Assembly: GCA_006538405.1 (NCBI GenBank)
Contig: BJKQ01000001.1
Location: forward strand, 4,464,001-4,528,000
Source: Hansfordia pulvinata
Taxonomy: Eukaryota > Ascomycota > Sordariomycetes > Xylariales
Length of the DNA stretch: 64,000 bases
Direction: 5' to 3'
This document shows positions 11,901 to 23,557 of this stretch, one piece after another. Each line of letters opens with the position of its first letter. Position 1 is the stretch's first letter. The position numbers were made by a program, and so were the translations under genes. The notes under the pieces are model-generated. The model saw only the letters and a program-made list of their open reading frames with translations. It was not told the origin of the DNA and made no database searches.

Positions 11901-13338
11901 AGACGATCCCGGACAAGATGGCCTCCGCCTTCAACTTCGACACCTTCTCCACCGTGCCGCCCTTCCACGAGCTCCTCGACAGCCTCGCCCGGAGCTCGAC
12001 CCTCGTCATGGCCGCCGCCGAGGAGCGCCGCGGGCTGCGGCTGCGCGGCGTCTCGTCCAGCCTCGCCGTCGACGACGTGCCCATCCTCCGTGAGCCTGAG
12101 CCCTCCAGCCCCCCCCCCCACCCCGACTGACCTCTTGCTGATCATGTGCTCGACCAACACGGCCAGGCAACCTCGGGCCCGGCATCACAACCCTGAACAA
12201 GACAGACTACAGCTACCTACCCGACTTTGGGAGTCGAGATTCGCAGCCGATCCACGACCTCGTCCAGCTCGGGCCAGGCCTTTCCGTGCGTTGTTTTTTT
12301 TTCCCCCGGGTTCTCTTTTCCCGCTTCTTCTTCTCTCTCCCAAATCACGCAAGCGAAGCTAACCCACTCTTCGCGCCGAACACACCAGAACACCCGCTCC
12401 CAGCTGCTCCTCATAACAGAGCGCTTCATGGATCTGGCGACCTACGCCCCGCCCAAGGAGCACAAACCCAAGACCACCACCACCACCACATCGCCAGCCC
12501 TGCTCGAGGCAGAGTACGCCCTGGAGCGCGCGCGCGCGCTGCTCGACCAGCTGGACCGCGCCTTCGACCCGCTGGACCGCGCCGGGGAGCTCACCGCGCC
12601 CGAGGCGCACCACTTCGGCGTCGTGGGCGCCTGCCTGGCCCTGTACGCGGGCGCGCTAGAGCACTGCTGCTGCTGCTGCGGCGGCGGCGCCGGAGCCACC
12701 ACCCCGGCCGCCTCTGCCGCCGCCACCACGACCACGAAGAACGCCCTCCGCGCCGCCCTCGAGCCCCTCGCCGATCGCGTCGCCGAGCTGCTCCGCCGCC
12801 AGGCCGACGACCTCCTCCCCCTCCCCCCTCCCTCGGACGACGACGACGACGAGTTCCGTGGCTTCACGGCGCTGCACGCCGCCGGGACGCTGCTGCAGTC
12901 CGCCGGCGTGGCGGCCGCGGCCGCCGGCGGGGCGGCCCGCCTGCTGCTGCTCCTCGACGCGGCGCAGCAGCAGTCGCAGCAGCAGCGCGAGGCGGCGGCA
13001 TGGGCCCGCGGCCCGCTGCTCGAGGAGCGCGTTCGGCGCGGCGCGGCGCAGGGCGCTGCGTCCCGGGCTCGCAAGTTCGTCTTGGGCGGAGAAGGAGGAG
13101 GAGAAGGAGGCGGGCTGGTGGCGCGCGTCGAGGGGGCGGGTGCATGGACCGCGTGCTCGAGTGGACCTTTGACGACGGGGGCGGCGGCAAGCAAGGCGGC
13201 GGCGGGGTCGAGGGCGGGACGCTGCGCGAGGCTGTAGGCGGGACCGCCGCGGCGGAGGACTGGGCCGGCCGCGTCGTCGAGTCGTGGGCCGACAACCTGG
13301 CTGGGTGGAAGGCCGTGCGGTTCGACGTCGCCTCTTGA
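8960..13338 (+). CDS. NatB N-acetyltransferase auxiliary subunit (NAA25/Mdm20 family)
   Basis: Nine exons: 8960-9124, 9704-9982, 10038-10115, 10168-10257, 10337-10833, 10893-11199, 11264-12089, 12167-12285 and 12389 onward. Phases agree through the first 787 codons. The N-terminus (LQDAYEEAKWSIVANSAKRY, then DPYY) has the TPR-like helical pattern of the NatB non-catalytic subunit. This protein anchors Naa20 to the ribosome so that Met-Asp/Glu/Asn/Gln N-termini are acetylated. In yeast the homologue Mdm20 is needed for actin cable function. A charged Lys/Glu/Ala-rich insert lies in exon 5 and a CX2C...CX2C group (CGFCETKLDRPECASC) in exon 7. Exon 9 is very GC-rich, with Ala-, Gln- and Cys-homopolymer segments. 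Its end is in a different frame: the family-like ending (RVLEWTFDD, AGRVVESWADNLAGW, FDVAS) is in frame 1 up to 13338, while the exon frame stops at 13237. A frameshift or error in about 13085-13145 is likely. Exon 5 could instead start at 10310. Confidence 0.8.
9412..9438. repeat. Three perfect 9-bp tandem repeats in NAA25 intron 1
   Basis: GACATGGTC repeated three times inside the 579-nt intron 9125-9703, which is much longer than the other introns of this gene (52-103 nt). Confidence 0.85.
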
Positions 13339-13344
13339 GGGTTG

Positions 13345-14366
13345 TCCGTTTTTTTTTCTTCCCACCCCAAGGCTAGGGAAAGCAGGAGGGGCGGGAGACT
13401 TAATAGACTTCACTTCACAGGAGGGGGGGGGGTGCAGAGAGTAAGACCTCCGTATCGAAAGGGGGGGAGAATAAAAAGGGGAGCGTGCCTAGTAGACAAG
13501 GCTCGGTTTTTTGTCTTTTGCGACCAAGTTCCCCTACCTGCATGACCGCGTTCGTCAGTCAGTACGCTGGGCTCGCTCAACTCTGACTACGTGAAGGACG
13601 CGTCTGTCGGCGGCAGGCATCGACGTGCTGACGCACCAACGCGCTGTCTGGCGCCAGTTCGAATCTCGACTCTCTGTAGTGACTACCTAACCATGAGAAA
13701 GCTGCCAAAGGGCTCTCAGGAAGAACGTCGGCGTTGGATTATAGGTCGGGAATACTTTGCCGAATACTCGACAGCTCAGCACGGGGCTGTGTTTTAATCT
13801 TCTTACCTGGCCAAAGTGGTCGTGATCACTCGTGGAAAGCATATCACCACAACACAGCACATGTGTGAAGAAGTGTGAGGACACGCGGAGTTGTACCATG
13901 CCAAAGGAATGCCGGAGCTCTACAGCTCGAGATCGAGCTCGCTGACAGCTGTCCGACACTTCCAAGCGTTTGTACTAGGTCAGCCTCATGCAACTTGTCC
14001 ACTCCGCTCGGATCGCTGTTGAGAGCGAGCGGCTCCGTGCCGGCCCTGGACATTCGGATTATTCGGAACAAGTTTATTGAGGCTTTGGTACAGACAATGC
14101 CGCCAACAGGTATCGAGAGGCGGCATTGGGTAGGGTACTTTGTTACAAAGGGAAGATTTGCTAAAATCGGGCGAGGGGTCTATTCTTTTCTCCGGTCTCT
14201 CTCGACGCCCGTCCGCTTCCGCTGTCCGGCCCAACCCGTTTTAATGGCTCTCGTCCCAGGGTCTCTCGTGGACAACGCACTTCACCCGTTTAACCAACAA
14301 GTGTGTGCTGAGAACAACGAGATCCGCGTAAAGAGGTCCGAATCGACAGTGGCGACTCGAAGCACC
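13345..14366. other. Convergent intergenic region between NAA25 and ATP synthase gamma
   Basis: The region lies between two 3' ends. It contains a G-run at 13423-13432 and no convincing ORF. A sequence near 13656-13666 superficially resembles a T-loop but has no tRNA around it. Confidence 0.55.
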
Positions 14367-15469
14367 TTACATGTCGGCAGAGGCGGTGGCACCGGTGATA
14401 ATTTCGACCAGCTCACCGGTAATGACGGCTTGACGGGTACGGTTGAAGAGGATCTGGTACTTGTTGATCATCTCGCCGGCGTTCTTCGAGGCATTCTGGA
14501 GGGGGGTCAGTCTTGTCACAGGGGCAGCAGGAATCGAGGCGACATACGTCCATGGCGTTGCGACGAGCAGAGATCTCGCAAGCGTGACCCTCGGCCAGGG
14601 CCCAGAACAGAGAGTTGGCGAGAGAGTACTCGCGCAGGTTTCCGAGCAGCTCCTCGTCGACCTCGAAGGCGGAGAAGTTGGGCGAGTTGGCGATAGCCTC
14701 CTCGCTGTAAGCAGGGATGATGTTGGCCTCGTACGAGGTGGCGTTGATGAACTTGTTGTAGACAATCTTGACGTCCGAGTACTGGCCCTCGAGCTGGGAG
14801 ATCTGGTCGGCGATGGCCTGGGCGTCGGCGAAGGTGGGGACGTCCTTGCCAACACCGGCGAAGGTGAGAGCAATGTCCTTGCCGTTGGTTCGGCTGAGCT
14901 GGGCGCGGGCCTTCTCGCCAATGAGAACGAGGTCGGCGGGCTGGGCGTCGGCGGCGTTCAGGGTGCGGCGCATGTAGCGGGCGAGCGACGAGTGGATACC
15001 ACCGCAGAGGCCCTTGTCGGAGCTGCAGACGACGTAGAGGGTCTTCTTCCCTCCTCCTCGAGCGGCTTGGTCTCGGCGGCCTCGAAGACCTCGTTGGAGG
15101 TCTTACCGTAGGCCTGAGAGTCGTTCATGGCCTTCTGGGCGCGGGTGAGCTTGGTGGAGGCGACAATCTTCATCGTCTTGGTGATCTTCTCGATGTTCTT
15201 GATCGACTTGAGGCGGCCCTCGATCTCGCGCAGGGTGGCGTAGTTGGCGGCATTGTTGGCGGCGCAGGTGCTGGGAGGGGTTAGCAAACGGGAGTGTCCG
15301 GCGCGCCGGGGCCGCGGAGGGTGAATTGGGCGAGAAGATCGGGAGGGGGCGACGGCGTGGCTGGCGATGGGCGGCGGTGTCGAGGCCGTGGCAGGGCGGA
15401 GGGGAAGACGCACCGGGCAGGAATGGAGGCAGCGGCGCGCAGGGCCGGTCTCGCCGCCTTGGAGAGCAT
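14367..15469 (-). CDS. ATP3: Mitochondrial F1F0-ATP synthase subunit gamma (apparent 1-nt frameshift)
   Basis: Minus-strand exons are 15469-15414, 15270-14548 and 14495-14367, with introns of 143 and 52 nt. The product forms the rotating central stalk of the F1 head in the mitochondrial matrix. It begins with a presequence ([19 protein letters not shown]). The gamma N-terminal helix follows ([20 protein letters not shown], then KIVASTKL), and the C-terminal helix ends [20 protein letters not shown]...EIITGA. Between these, codons after KPLEEEG run out of frame. Adding one base to the C3 run at 15049-15051 (G on the coding strand) restores [16 protein letters not shown] and a 302-residue protein of normal length. 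The gene is essential for respiration, so a genuine frameshift allele is unlikely. The deletion is best read as a base-calling error. Confidence 0.93.
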
Positions 15470-18241
15470 GATGACGGGTGTATCGGGGAGGTGGAGGGCG
15501 AGGAGAGGAGATGTCGATGGACGGGCGAGGCAATCCGGGTCAATTGGCGGATGAGGATGAAGTCGAGCCGGCGGGACGCAGACGTGGACGGGGTTCGAAA
15601 TGTTAGTATGAGGTTGTTTCCGGGCCAGACAGAGCAGGACGGACAGCCAGCGCCGGGCGAGCGACCCAGCGACTGGAGCCTTGCCAGGCCGAGCCAGAGT
15701 TTCTCCAGGCGCCTGCTCTGCTACGCAGGACTGCTGCTGGGGGCTCCTTTCGCAGGTGTACTGCCGCTAGTCCGTGTCGGGTAGCAGTTCTCCAGTTCTA
15801 CCACAAAGTGAGCCAATCGTCGGCTGAGTCTGCGACTGCTCCTGGCCACCAGTACAAGATACCTCCGGCTGCCGACCCGGATCATTTTCGGGCCAGTCGC
15901 TGAGAAAATTCCACCCGGTAAATGTGGCCCAAGCTTGCCAGTCTCCCAGGCCAGGCCTTTTGGGGCTGTCCATCCACCACACTGGGCGTACTCGTACAAC
16001 AGGTACGAGCGTTCCCGCCGGGCAGGGGGAGACGATTGGGAACGATATCCAATACTCTTGCCAGCTGGGCTCAGCTGGCGAATGCTTGCTCCCCGGGCAG
16101 CGTTGGTACTCTACATCCACGGGTCTGATGGATGTGCCGCTCGACGCGTACGAGACCGTGCAAGGCAACTCGCAGACTGACGATGCGTCGCCAGCCTCGA
16201 GGTCCCGTGGCGTTAGTAGTGTGGTCGGGCACTGCGATTATTTCCAGCCCGTGAATTTCAGTGTATAGTTGTGCATCTTTCCAACTTCGATTTCGGAAAG
16301 GAATGCTGTGCCGTGAACGAAGAGCTGGGTGATATTTTCTAGCCGTCTCGCTCGCTGACGATGCCCGCTGAATGACAGGATGCCACGCTACCTATATGAT
16401 TGGAAGCGGTGGCTTGCTCAATTGACGCGACTGCCAACTGCACAGGAGAACAAGTCTACTTGCAAGTGATAATAGACTGGGTATGTAACGTTTGCGAGCC
16501 TCTTCACTATATGTACCAATGAGGCCGTATCCGCTTGTTCGAAAGTCGTAGCGAGGACAGGTAGGAATACATAATGTACTGTGTCCCAACGGGGGACAAT
16601 ACGGAGTAGTCCAACTGGGTCTGTACCTTATCCGGGTTTCACGGAGCTAGAGTCTTCTTATCCGAACGCCAAATACTATTATCAATACAGCAAATGGGAC
16701 CCTGGCCCTGGTTGCATCCTTTTGGTTCGGCGTCTTGACCAATCGTACTGCCGGGACATCGTATGGCACCGGGAGAGCAACTGATGAATGAGTGAGGCTC
16801 AACGGCTTCTGCAGCGCCTGGCGTCTGTATGTGTGGAGACAGCTATTGACAATACATACCTACTCCACGCGTACCGGTAAGCCGTCAAGTGACTGGATTG
16901 AGATCAGTGAGGTACGAATGCATTTGCAAACGAGGTCCGCGGCCAGAACCGGTCCAGTCGGGCAACAAAGAAAGCGGCGAATCTGATGTACCGCCGGGCC
17001 GGAGAGGGATGAGACCCAGGGCGCGCAACAAAGCCCACGTCAGCGCACACGATGCCCCCAATGCGAGCCAATCCGAAAGTCACGCTGGCGGCCGAAGAAG
17101 CAGGTCGATTGGTTGGAGCCGCGCAGGATGAGCTTGTAGCTTACAGATTACAGAGAGTGGTAGGTATATATAATATAGAAGTTACGTTCCGAGGGCTCGC
17201 GCTGCGCCTTAGAACCTCATCGAGGCAGGTACTCGTATCCATGGGTGCTTTGAGGCTACACAAAAGTCTTTCGGCGGCGCCCACCTGGAGCCTGAGACGG
17301 CAGGGATCAGCGGACACGATTGCCTGGTACTTCCATGCCGACAGGGCGACGCCCACCTCCACTGCGGCACTGGGTGACTGGGAGCGACTCAGGGCGCATG
17401 CACTTGCGCAAGAATTTGCACCAACAGAGAGCGCGGACTTGATCGATCAAGGAATCAGCCGTTACATGTCGGGTACTGTCACCATATGCCGAAGCCTCCC
17501 TGATGCTGCTGTATCCAGCACGTACCGGGGCCCTGGACCGCTGAAGTCCTGGCGCCCGCGACAGCCTAGCCGCCGCCCGACACGCCTCTATTCTGAATCG
17601 CCTCCATTTTCTGGCTATGAACCCGGGCCCGTCCTCTTTCGCTGCCTCTTCCCGCTCGCCTCTCCTGCTCCGCTGCCGCCGCCGCCGCCTGCCCTCCCTG
17701 CACAGGCTACTTGACTCTCTCGCACATCGTCCCCTACCTACTTTTTCGACTTCTCCCCTCTCCGTCTTTTTACCTCCACCCCTCCACACACCCACACTCT
17801 CGTTCTTTCTTTCCCATTGCCATCACCTCCTTCTCGCCCCGTCCCGTCAGTCTCGCCTTGTCCGCCGTGCCACACAGCCATTCGCCTACCCTCAACTTCA
17901 CTGCCGCTCTCGGCGACACGGGCACAATCGCCTCCATACACGGCTCGGGGTGGTACACTTCGGTGTCATCCACCCTCCATCTTTCGCTTTCGCCTTCTCG
18001 TTGCTCCTTGTCCGCCCGTTGTCAGCTTCCTGCTGGCCTAGCCGGGCGCCTCAAATTTGCACAGCGTTCTCGCCCTGTCCCCGGACCACCTCGCCCTCTT
18101 CAGCCCTCCCATCTCGCCCCATCTCCTCAGGCTTGCCCGGTCCGCTGCCAACACACGTACTCCCCTCGACCATCATCCTCGCCTCACCCGTACCGCCTAC
18201 CGACCTACCTGGTTCGTTCTCGTCTCGCCCCATCGCCCGCC
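15470..18241. other. ATP3-TOP1 divergent intergenic region
   Basis: 2.8 kb between two divergently transcribed genes. The middle (about 16260-17230) is more AT-rich, with segments such as TATATAATATAG near 17166. The last about 600 bases before TOP1 are T/C-rich, as in many fungal 5' UTRs. An open frame of about 220 codons at 17052-17714 has no recognisable domain and its end turns into Pro/Ala low complexity. No gene is supported. Confidence 0.55.
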
Positions 18242-21200
18242 ATGTCTTCATCCGACGACGATGTGCCCCTGGCCAGGAATGGCAGACGTAAGTTTACAGC
18301 CGTCTTTTTATCTCTTGTTAGCTAAAAGCGCGCCGAGCTTGATTTCACCTCGCTGCCGTTCGGCTTTGCCATCTTTCGCGACCCTTCCGATACTACCGAG
18401 TTCCCCTAAGCACACTATGCGCTTCGCCTCGCACCGCCGACAGCATCCTTACCTGCCCACTCCCATCGCTTGCGAGAAGAAGCGCGTCATCTCGCATCAT
18501 ATTGATTCCCGTTCTTTTTCTCATCTCGGGCTTTCTGGTCCAAAAAATGCATCGCGATGGGGAATAGCCTTGATCACAGCCTCGCCTTCTGTCACCTTCT
18601 GGACTTTCGCATGCTGTCATTCTTCTTCTCTTCCAACACCTCTCCGTTTTCTTCACTTCTCAAACTCATCTCACCCAATTACTCACAACGTCTACAATAG
18701 TCTCAGCCTCGAAAGTGCAACAATCGGATGAAATGGACATCGACTCGCCTGCCGCTCCCGCTGGCGTCTCTATTCGCAACGGCCCGGTCGAAACAAACGG
18801 CAAGCGCAAATCGCGCTCCTCAGTCTCCAACCAGGTTAGCTACAAGGATGATTCTGAGAGCGACGATGCTCCACTGGTAAGGCATCCTCCATCAGCCACG
18901 GGCCACCCGCTGACGGCTTTGTTCAGGCCAAACGTGCTCGGAACGGCAAGCTGCCACCCTCCGTGAACGAGACTGCTCTCCCTGAGAGCTCCGATGATGA
19001 CGTGCCCATCGCGAGGTTGGCAAACAAGAAGAAAGCAATAGAAACGAAAGCTGCCAAGGAGGCCAAGTCGATTCGGGCCGCCGAGGCCAAGGCGAAGAAA
19101 CCGGCGCCTAAGAGGGCAGTCAAGGACGAATCCGACGACGATGTTCCGTTAGCTGCGGCTAAGGGTGCCAAGAGACAGTCGAACGGCGCCGCCGCCAAGA
19201 AGACCAATGGTGTCAAGAAGGAAGAGTCGGACTCTGATGCGCCGATGCGTAAGAAGGCACCGGCCAAGGCCGCTGCAACAAAGAAAGCGCCGCCTAAGAA
19301 AGCAGCAAAGAAGGAAGAGAGCGCAGCGCCCGAGGACGGCGAGGAAGAAGAAGAATATCGCTGGTGGGACGCGCCCAAGAAGGAGGACGACAGCATCAAA
19401 TGGGAAACACTCGAGCATAATGGTGTCATGTTCCCGCCGCCGTACGAGACCCTGCCCAAAAACGTCAAGCTCTACTACGACGGCACCCCTGTGAATCTGG
19501 CCCCGGAAGCCGAGGAGATTGCTGGTTTCTTCGGCGCCATGCTGAACTCGGAGCACAACGTCAAGAACCCGGTGTTTCAGCAAAACTTCTTCAAGGACTT
19601 CTCAGACGTGTTGAAGAAGACCGGCGGCGCCAAAGACCGGCAGGGCAATAAGGTGGCCATCAAGTCATTCGACAAGCTGGACTTCCAGCAGATCTTCGAC
19701 TACTACCACGCCAAGAGTGAGGCCCGCAAAGCCCGTCCGGCAGCCGAGAAGAAGGCTGAGAAGGCCGAGAAGGACGAGATCGAAGCCCCTTACATGTTCT
19801 GCAAGTGGGACGGTCGCAAGGAAAAGGTGGGCAACTTCAGAGTCGAACCTCCCGGCCTGTTCCGCGGTCGTGGTGAACACCCCAAGACAGGCAAGGTAAA
19901 ATCGCGTGTCCAGCCCGAGCAAATCACCATCAACATCGGCAAGAACGCCAAGGTGCCCCAGCCTCCCGAGGGTCACAAGTGGAAAGCTATTCAACACGAC
20001 AACCGGGCCACGTGGCTGGCCTGCTGGCAAGAGAACATCAACGGCGCATACAAATACGTCATGCTCTCTGCCAACAGTGCCATCAAGGGCCAGAGCGACT
20101 ACAACAAGTTCGAGAAGGCCCGCGCCCTGAAGAAGCACATCGACAAGATCCGCAAAGACTACACCAAAGATCTCAAGGCCGAGGTCATGGCGGACCGCCA
20201 ACGCGCCACGGCGGTATATCTGATCGACAAATTCGCTCTGAGAGCCGGAAACGAGAAGGACTCTGAAAACGAGGCTGAGACCGTCGGGTGCTGTTCCCTC
20301 AAGTACGAGCACGTCACTCTACGTGAGCCCAACATTGTGGAGTTTGACTTCCTGGGCAAGGACAGCATCCGCTTCCACGACGAGTTCACGGTCGACCGGC
20401 AAGTATTCAAGAATCTCCGGATGTTCAAGAAGGCGCCCAAGAAGGAAGGTGACGATATTTTCGACCGCCTGACCACCTCCCAACTGAACAAGCACCTTTC
20501 GACCTACATGACGGGCTTGACGGCCAAGGTCTTCCGCACGTACAACGCTTCGTTCACCATGTCCAGGCTGCTTCAGGAGCTGCCGCAGAAGAACACGACA
20601 ATCGCCGAGAAGGTCAAGCTCTACAACGACTGCAACCGAGAGGTGGCTGTTCTTTGCAACCACAAGCGCACTGTGGGCGCCAGTCACGAGGCGCAGATGG
20701 AGAAGATGAGCGACCGCATCAAGGGAATGAAGTACCAAAAATGGCGCACGAAGCAGATGCTCCTCGCTCTGGACCCCAAACTTAAGAAGAAGAAGGGTGC
20801 CGAGTACTTTGCCCTGGACGAAGAGCTGGACGAGGAATGGATCCAGGGCCACCTCAAGTTCCTGGTCGAAGAGCAGCGGACCAAGATCACGAAGAAGTTC
20901 GAGAAGGAGAATGAGAAGTTGCAGGCCGAGGGCTCCAAGCCACAGCCCGACAAGGAGCTCAAGGAGCGGCTGAAGGCGGCCGACGACCTGGACAAGAAGC
21001 TCAAGAAGGAGCACAAGACGAAGAAGGTGGAGCCTGAGGGCAAGGGTGCCACTGCGGACAAGATGGAGCTCAACGTCAAGAAGCTGGAAGAGCGCATTAA
21101 GACGGCCGAAACCCAAGCTGCCGATCGTGACGGCAACAAGGAGGTTGCCCTCGGTACCTCCAAGATTGTGAGTATCCCTGCTGTAATTCTATGTGAGAGG

Positions 21201-21360
21201 GCATGCGCTGACCGAGAACTAGAACTACATCGACCCTCGCCTTACCGTTGTCTTCTGCAAGAAGTTTGACGTACCGATTGAGAAGTTCTTCTCCAAGACG
21301 CTGCGCGAGAAGTTCAACTGGGCCATCCAGTCTGTCGACGACGACGCCTGGGAGTTTTGA
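18242..21360 (+). CDS. TOP1: DNA topoisomerase I (type IB)
   Basis: Four exons: 18242-18287, 18701-18876, 18927-21167 and 21223-21360, encoding 866 residues. The enzyme relaxes supercoils in the nucleus by transient single-strand cleavage through a 3'-phosphotyrosine. The N-terminus is charged and disordered, with repeated SSDDDVPLA / SDDDVPIA / ESDDDVPLA motifs and Lys-rich tracts. The core begins near [20 protein letters not shown]. Catalytic residues can be matched by motif: Arg in [10 protein letters not shown], Lys in [12 protein letters not shown], Arg in [12 protein letters not shown], His in [13 protein letters not shown], and the nucleophilic Tyr in [15 protein letters not shown] Lys/Glu-rich linker precedes the C-terminal domain. 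The last intron (21168-21222) falls between SKI and NYIDP, two codons before the catalytic Tyr. The first intron (413 nt) is long for this window; its acceptor at 18700 restores the frame. Confidence 0.95.
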
Positions 21361-21947
21361 TGCTGCTTTGCGGCGTTTTTCCTGGGTAGCGGACAGTGCG
21401 CGTCCTTCGACATGGCCGGCACCCCAGCGAGGGTGTACTTTGTCCGCCACTTTGTATATTTGTATCATAAGCAGCGGCTGCTCATGCCCCTGGCTTTGCA
21501 TCTACGGAATCAACGGGGCAGGAGCTCGGACGATTCGGCTGTTGTTATTCGACATTTTTACCAGGAACAGATCTGAGCTGGCGTGCGTGCCGGATACGGA
21601 CGGGACCCTTTGAAAAGGCGGCGCTGGCCTTTTTCGGGATGCATGTTGATGCAGCCGAGGGGGGCGAGGTGGGCGCAAGCCTACAGGAATGTTGTAAAAG
21701 AGAGGCATCGATACACTAGGCGTTGCATTCAGGGGCGGCAGTATGCTAGAGGTTTTGCTTTTTCTTATCCTGCGACGACATGAGCTGTAGCTCCCGGCCC
21801 TTGCCTATGAGGAGGGTTCCGTCGACGAAGACGGATAGACTTGGAGCTTTTAGCCAATACAAGCGCGATGGTTTGTTACGAGGATGGTAAAGGATGCTTG
21901 AGTAAAGTGCGTATTCGTATGTCGTGGGGGTAAGTGTCTGCGTACAA

Positions 21948-21974
21948 CAGCAGCAGCAGCAGCAGCAGCAGCAG
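21948..21974. repeat. (CAG)9 trinucleotide microsatellite
   Basis: Nine uninterrupted CAG units in the intergenic DNA downstream of TOP1; they are not inside a recognised gene. Confidence 0.93.
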
Positions 21975-23450
21975 GGGCATATGATTCAGGGGTGAGGGGG
22001 GTTGGCGTCGAGAATCGACGAGACAATGGGGATTCTTTATACTCGTACTCGGAAGTGTCGTCACACGTGGGCGTCCGGGGACGGCAAGATGAGACGGGGG
22101 ATCAGACGGCAGACAGGCGAGCGAGGGGAGGGACGGACGCATGGACGTTGGCCCAGACAATACTCGTATGAGTACGGCGTTGACGGTGGCGAGGCACGGA
22201 CCCTGCGAGTACCATGAATGGTTGTGTGTGACGCACGAGCAGTGGTCGAGGGAGGGAACCGACGGCTTGAGCGCCTCTTCGTCTCAACAGGTCCACTGAT
22301 GCTAAATTCTTAGAGAGACCCGGCAGAGAGTATACGTACTGGCAGGGAGGCGTCGACACAATACAAAGCAAACAAGGATGGCGTCGGTGCGGAAACAGGG
22401 GGGCTGACATTGGGCAGGGCGATACGGGCGAGTGTGGGCGAGTGGGAGGGAAGGAAAAGCGAGCTAATGACCAGCGGGGCTTAGCGCGGGACAGCCCAGC
22501 CTCCCGGGCAACGGCGGGATTTGTTTGGATTCGTCGGGCGGCGTTGTGGGGCCGGACAGTTCTCTCTCTTTCTCTCTCTCTCGTCACTCTCTCCCTAACC
22601 CAAGTTTTAGGCTCGCTGGCTGGACCCTTCCACCCTGTCTGCTCCCTGCTCGAGGCGACACGACGCGGGCGGAGCCGTGTCGCCCGTGGTTTGATTTGAT
22701 TACGAACGGACGATGACGCCGGCGCACGCCCGCGGTTTTAAGCAGGAGGCTGGCGATGGATGGATCACATCACGGGCCGCCTGTTATCTGCAGCATCTGG
22801 CACTCTTGACTCGGATGCCCAGACTCCTCTCTTCTTCTCCCATCCCGTCTGCCGGCCTCCCTCCCTCACCCAATATATCGAATCCCCATTGTCCTGTCCT
22901 GGAACATACGAGTAACACGACTTGGCTTTTGCTTTTTGACGGCCCTTTCTCGTTCATTGCTTCTTTGCATGTGACAGCGAAACAGACAGAGCGGCGCGGC
23001 ACCACGCAAGCCCTTCTCCCATTGCACCACTTTGGCGACCCAGCTTCGCTCGCCCGCCCACCCACTACCAGCCAGAAGCAGGAAACAGACAACCATTAGC
23101 ACGCGGTCCTATTGCATTTGGAGGGCCATCCGGCAGCGTTCGCCTCGTATTCCAGACCTGCACTGCACCTCCACCGCCTTTGCTCGCCTTGCCCCAGCTC
23201 CTCCCCCTCCCTCACCGACTGCCGCCACGCTTCTGCGCCGGCCCAACTTCCCCGCCGGAGCCGCGTCGACTGGGCCCTTCCGCCCGCTCCCACTGAGACA
23301 ACGCACACCTGCAGCCACAGCGCAGCGACCGGGCTGAGCGAGCCCTCTATTCCGAGAAGCCGGGAGCCGAAGAGGAGGGGAAAGACCGCCTGAAAAGAAC
23401 AGCAGGCAGAAAAGCAAACAGACGGCAAGTGAGGCTTCGATCCGCAGTGT

Positions 23451-23460
23451 AATATATAAG
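23451..23460 (+). promoter_or_regulatory. Probable TATA box of the CRH-type gene
   Basis: AATATATAAG lies 98 bp upstream of the ATG at 23558, in otherwise GC-rich DNA and followed by a short AC-rich leader (CACACATCACAGCCAAG) just before the start. Position and sequence fit a TATA-driven fungal promoter; transcription start was not seen directly. Confidence 0.55.
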
Positions 23461-23557
23461 CCCGACCGACGGGCGAGGTCATCACACACTGCCGGCACAC
23501 CACCGTATCAGTTTTCTCGGGATTCGGCCCCCAGACACACCACACATCACAGCCAAG

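Larger units (their letters stand above)
21361..23557. other. TOP1-CRH intergenic region
   Basis: Presumed TOP1 3' UTR followed by about 2 kb with no convincing ORF. It contains a CAG repeat (21948-21974), ACGAGTA-type motifs near 22041 and 22161, a T/C tract near 22560-22590, and the promoter of the CRH gene. Confidence 0.55.

Noticed and set aside
12286..13338. A separate Arg/Ala/Pro-rich gene in frame 1 beside exon 9 of the NatB subunit
   Set aside because: Only its last about 65 codons look like protein, and they fit as the true C-terminus of the NatB subunit after a frameshift.
13640..13680. TTCGAATC resembling a tRNA T-loop
   Set aside because: The flanks do not pair as a T stem and no D or anticodon arm is present upstream.
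17052..17714. 220-codon frame upstream of TOP1
   Set aside because: No domain, runs into the pyrimidine-rich TOP1 leader and ends in Pro/Ala low complexity.
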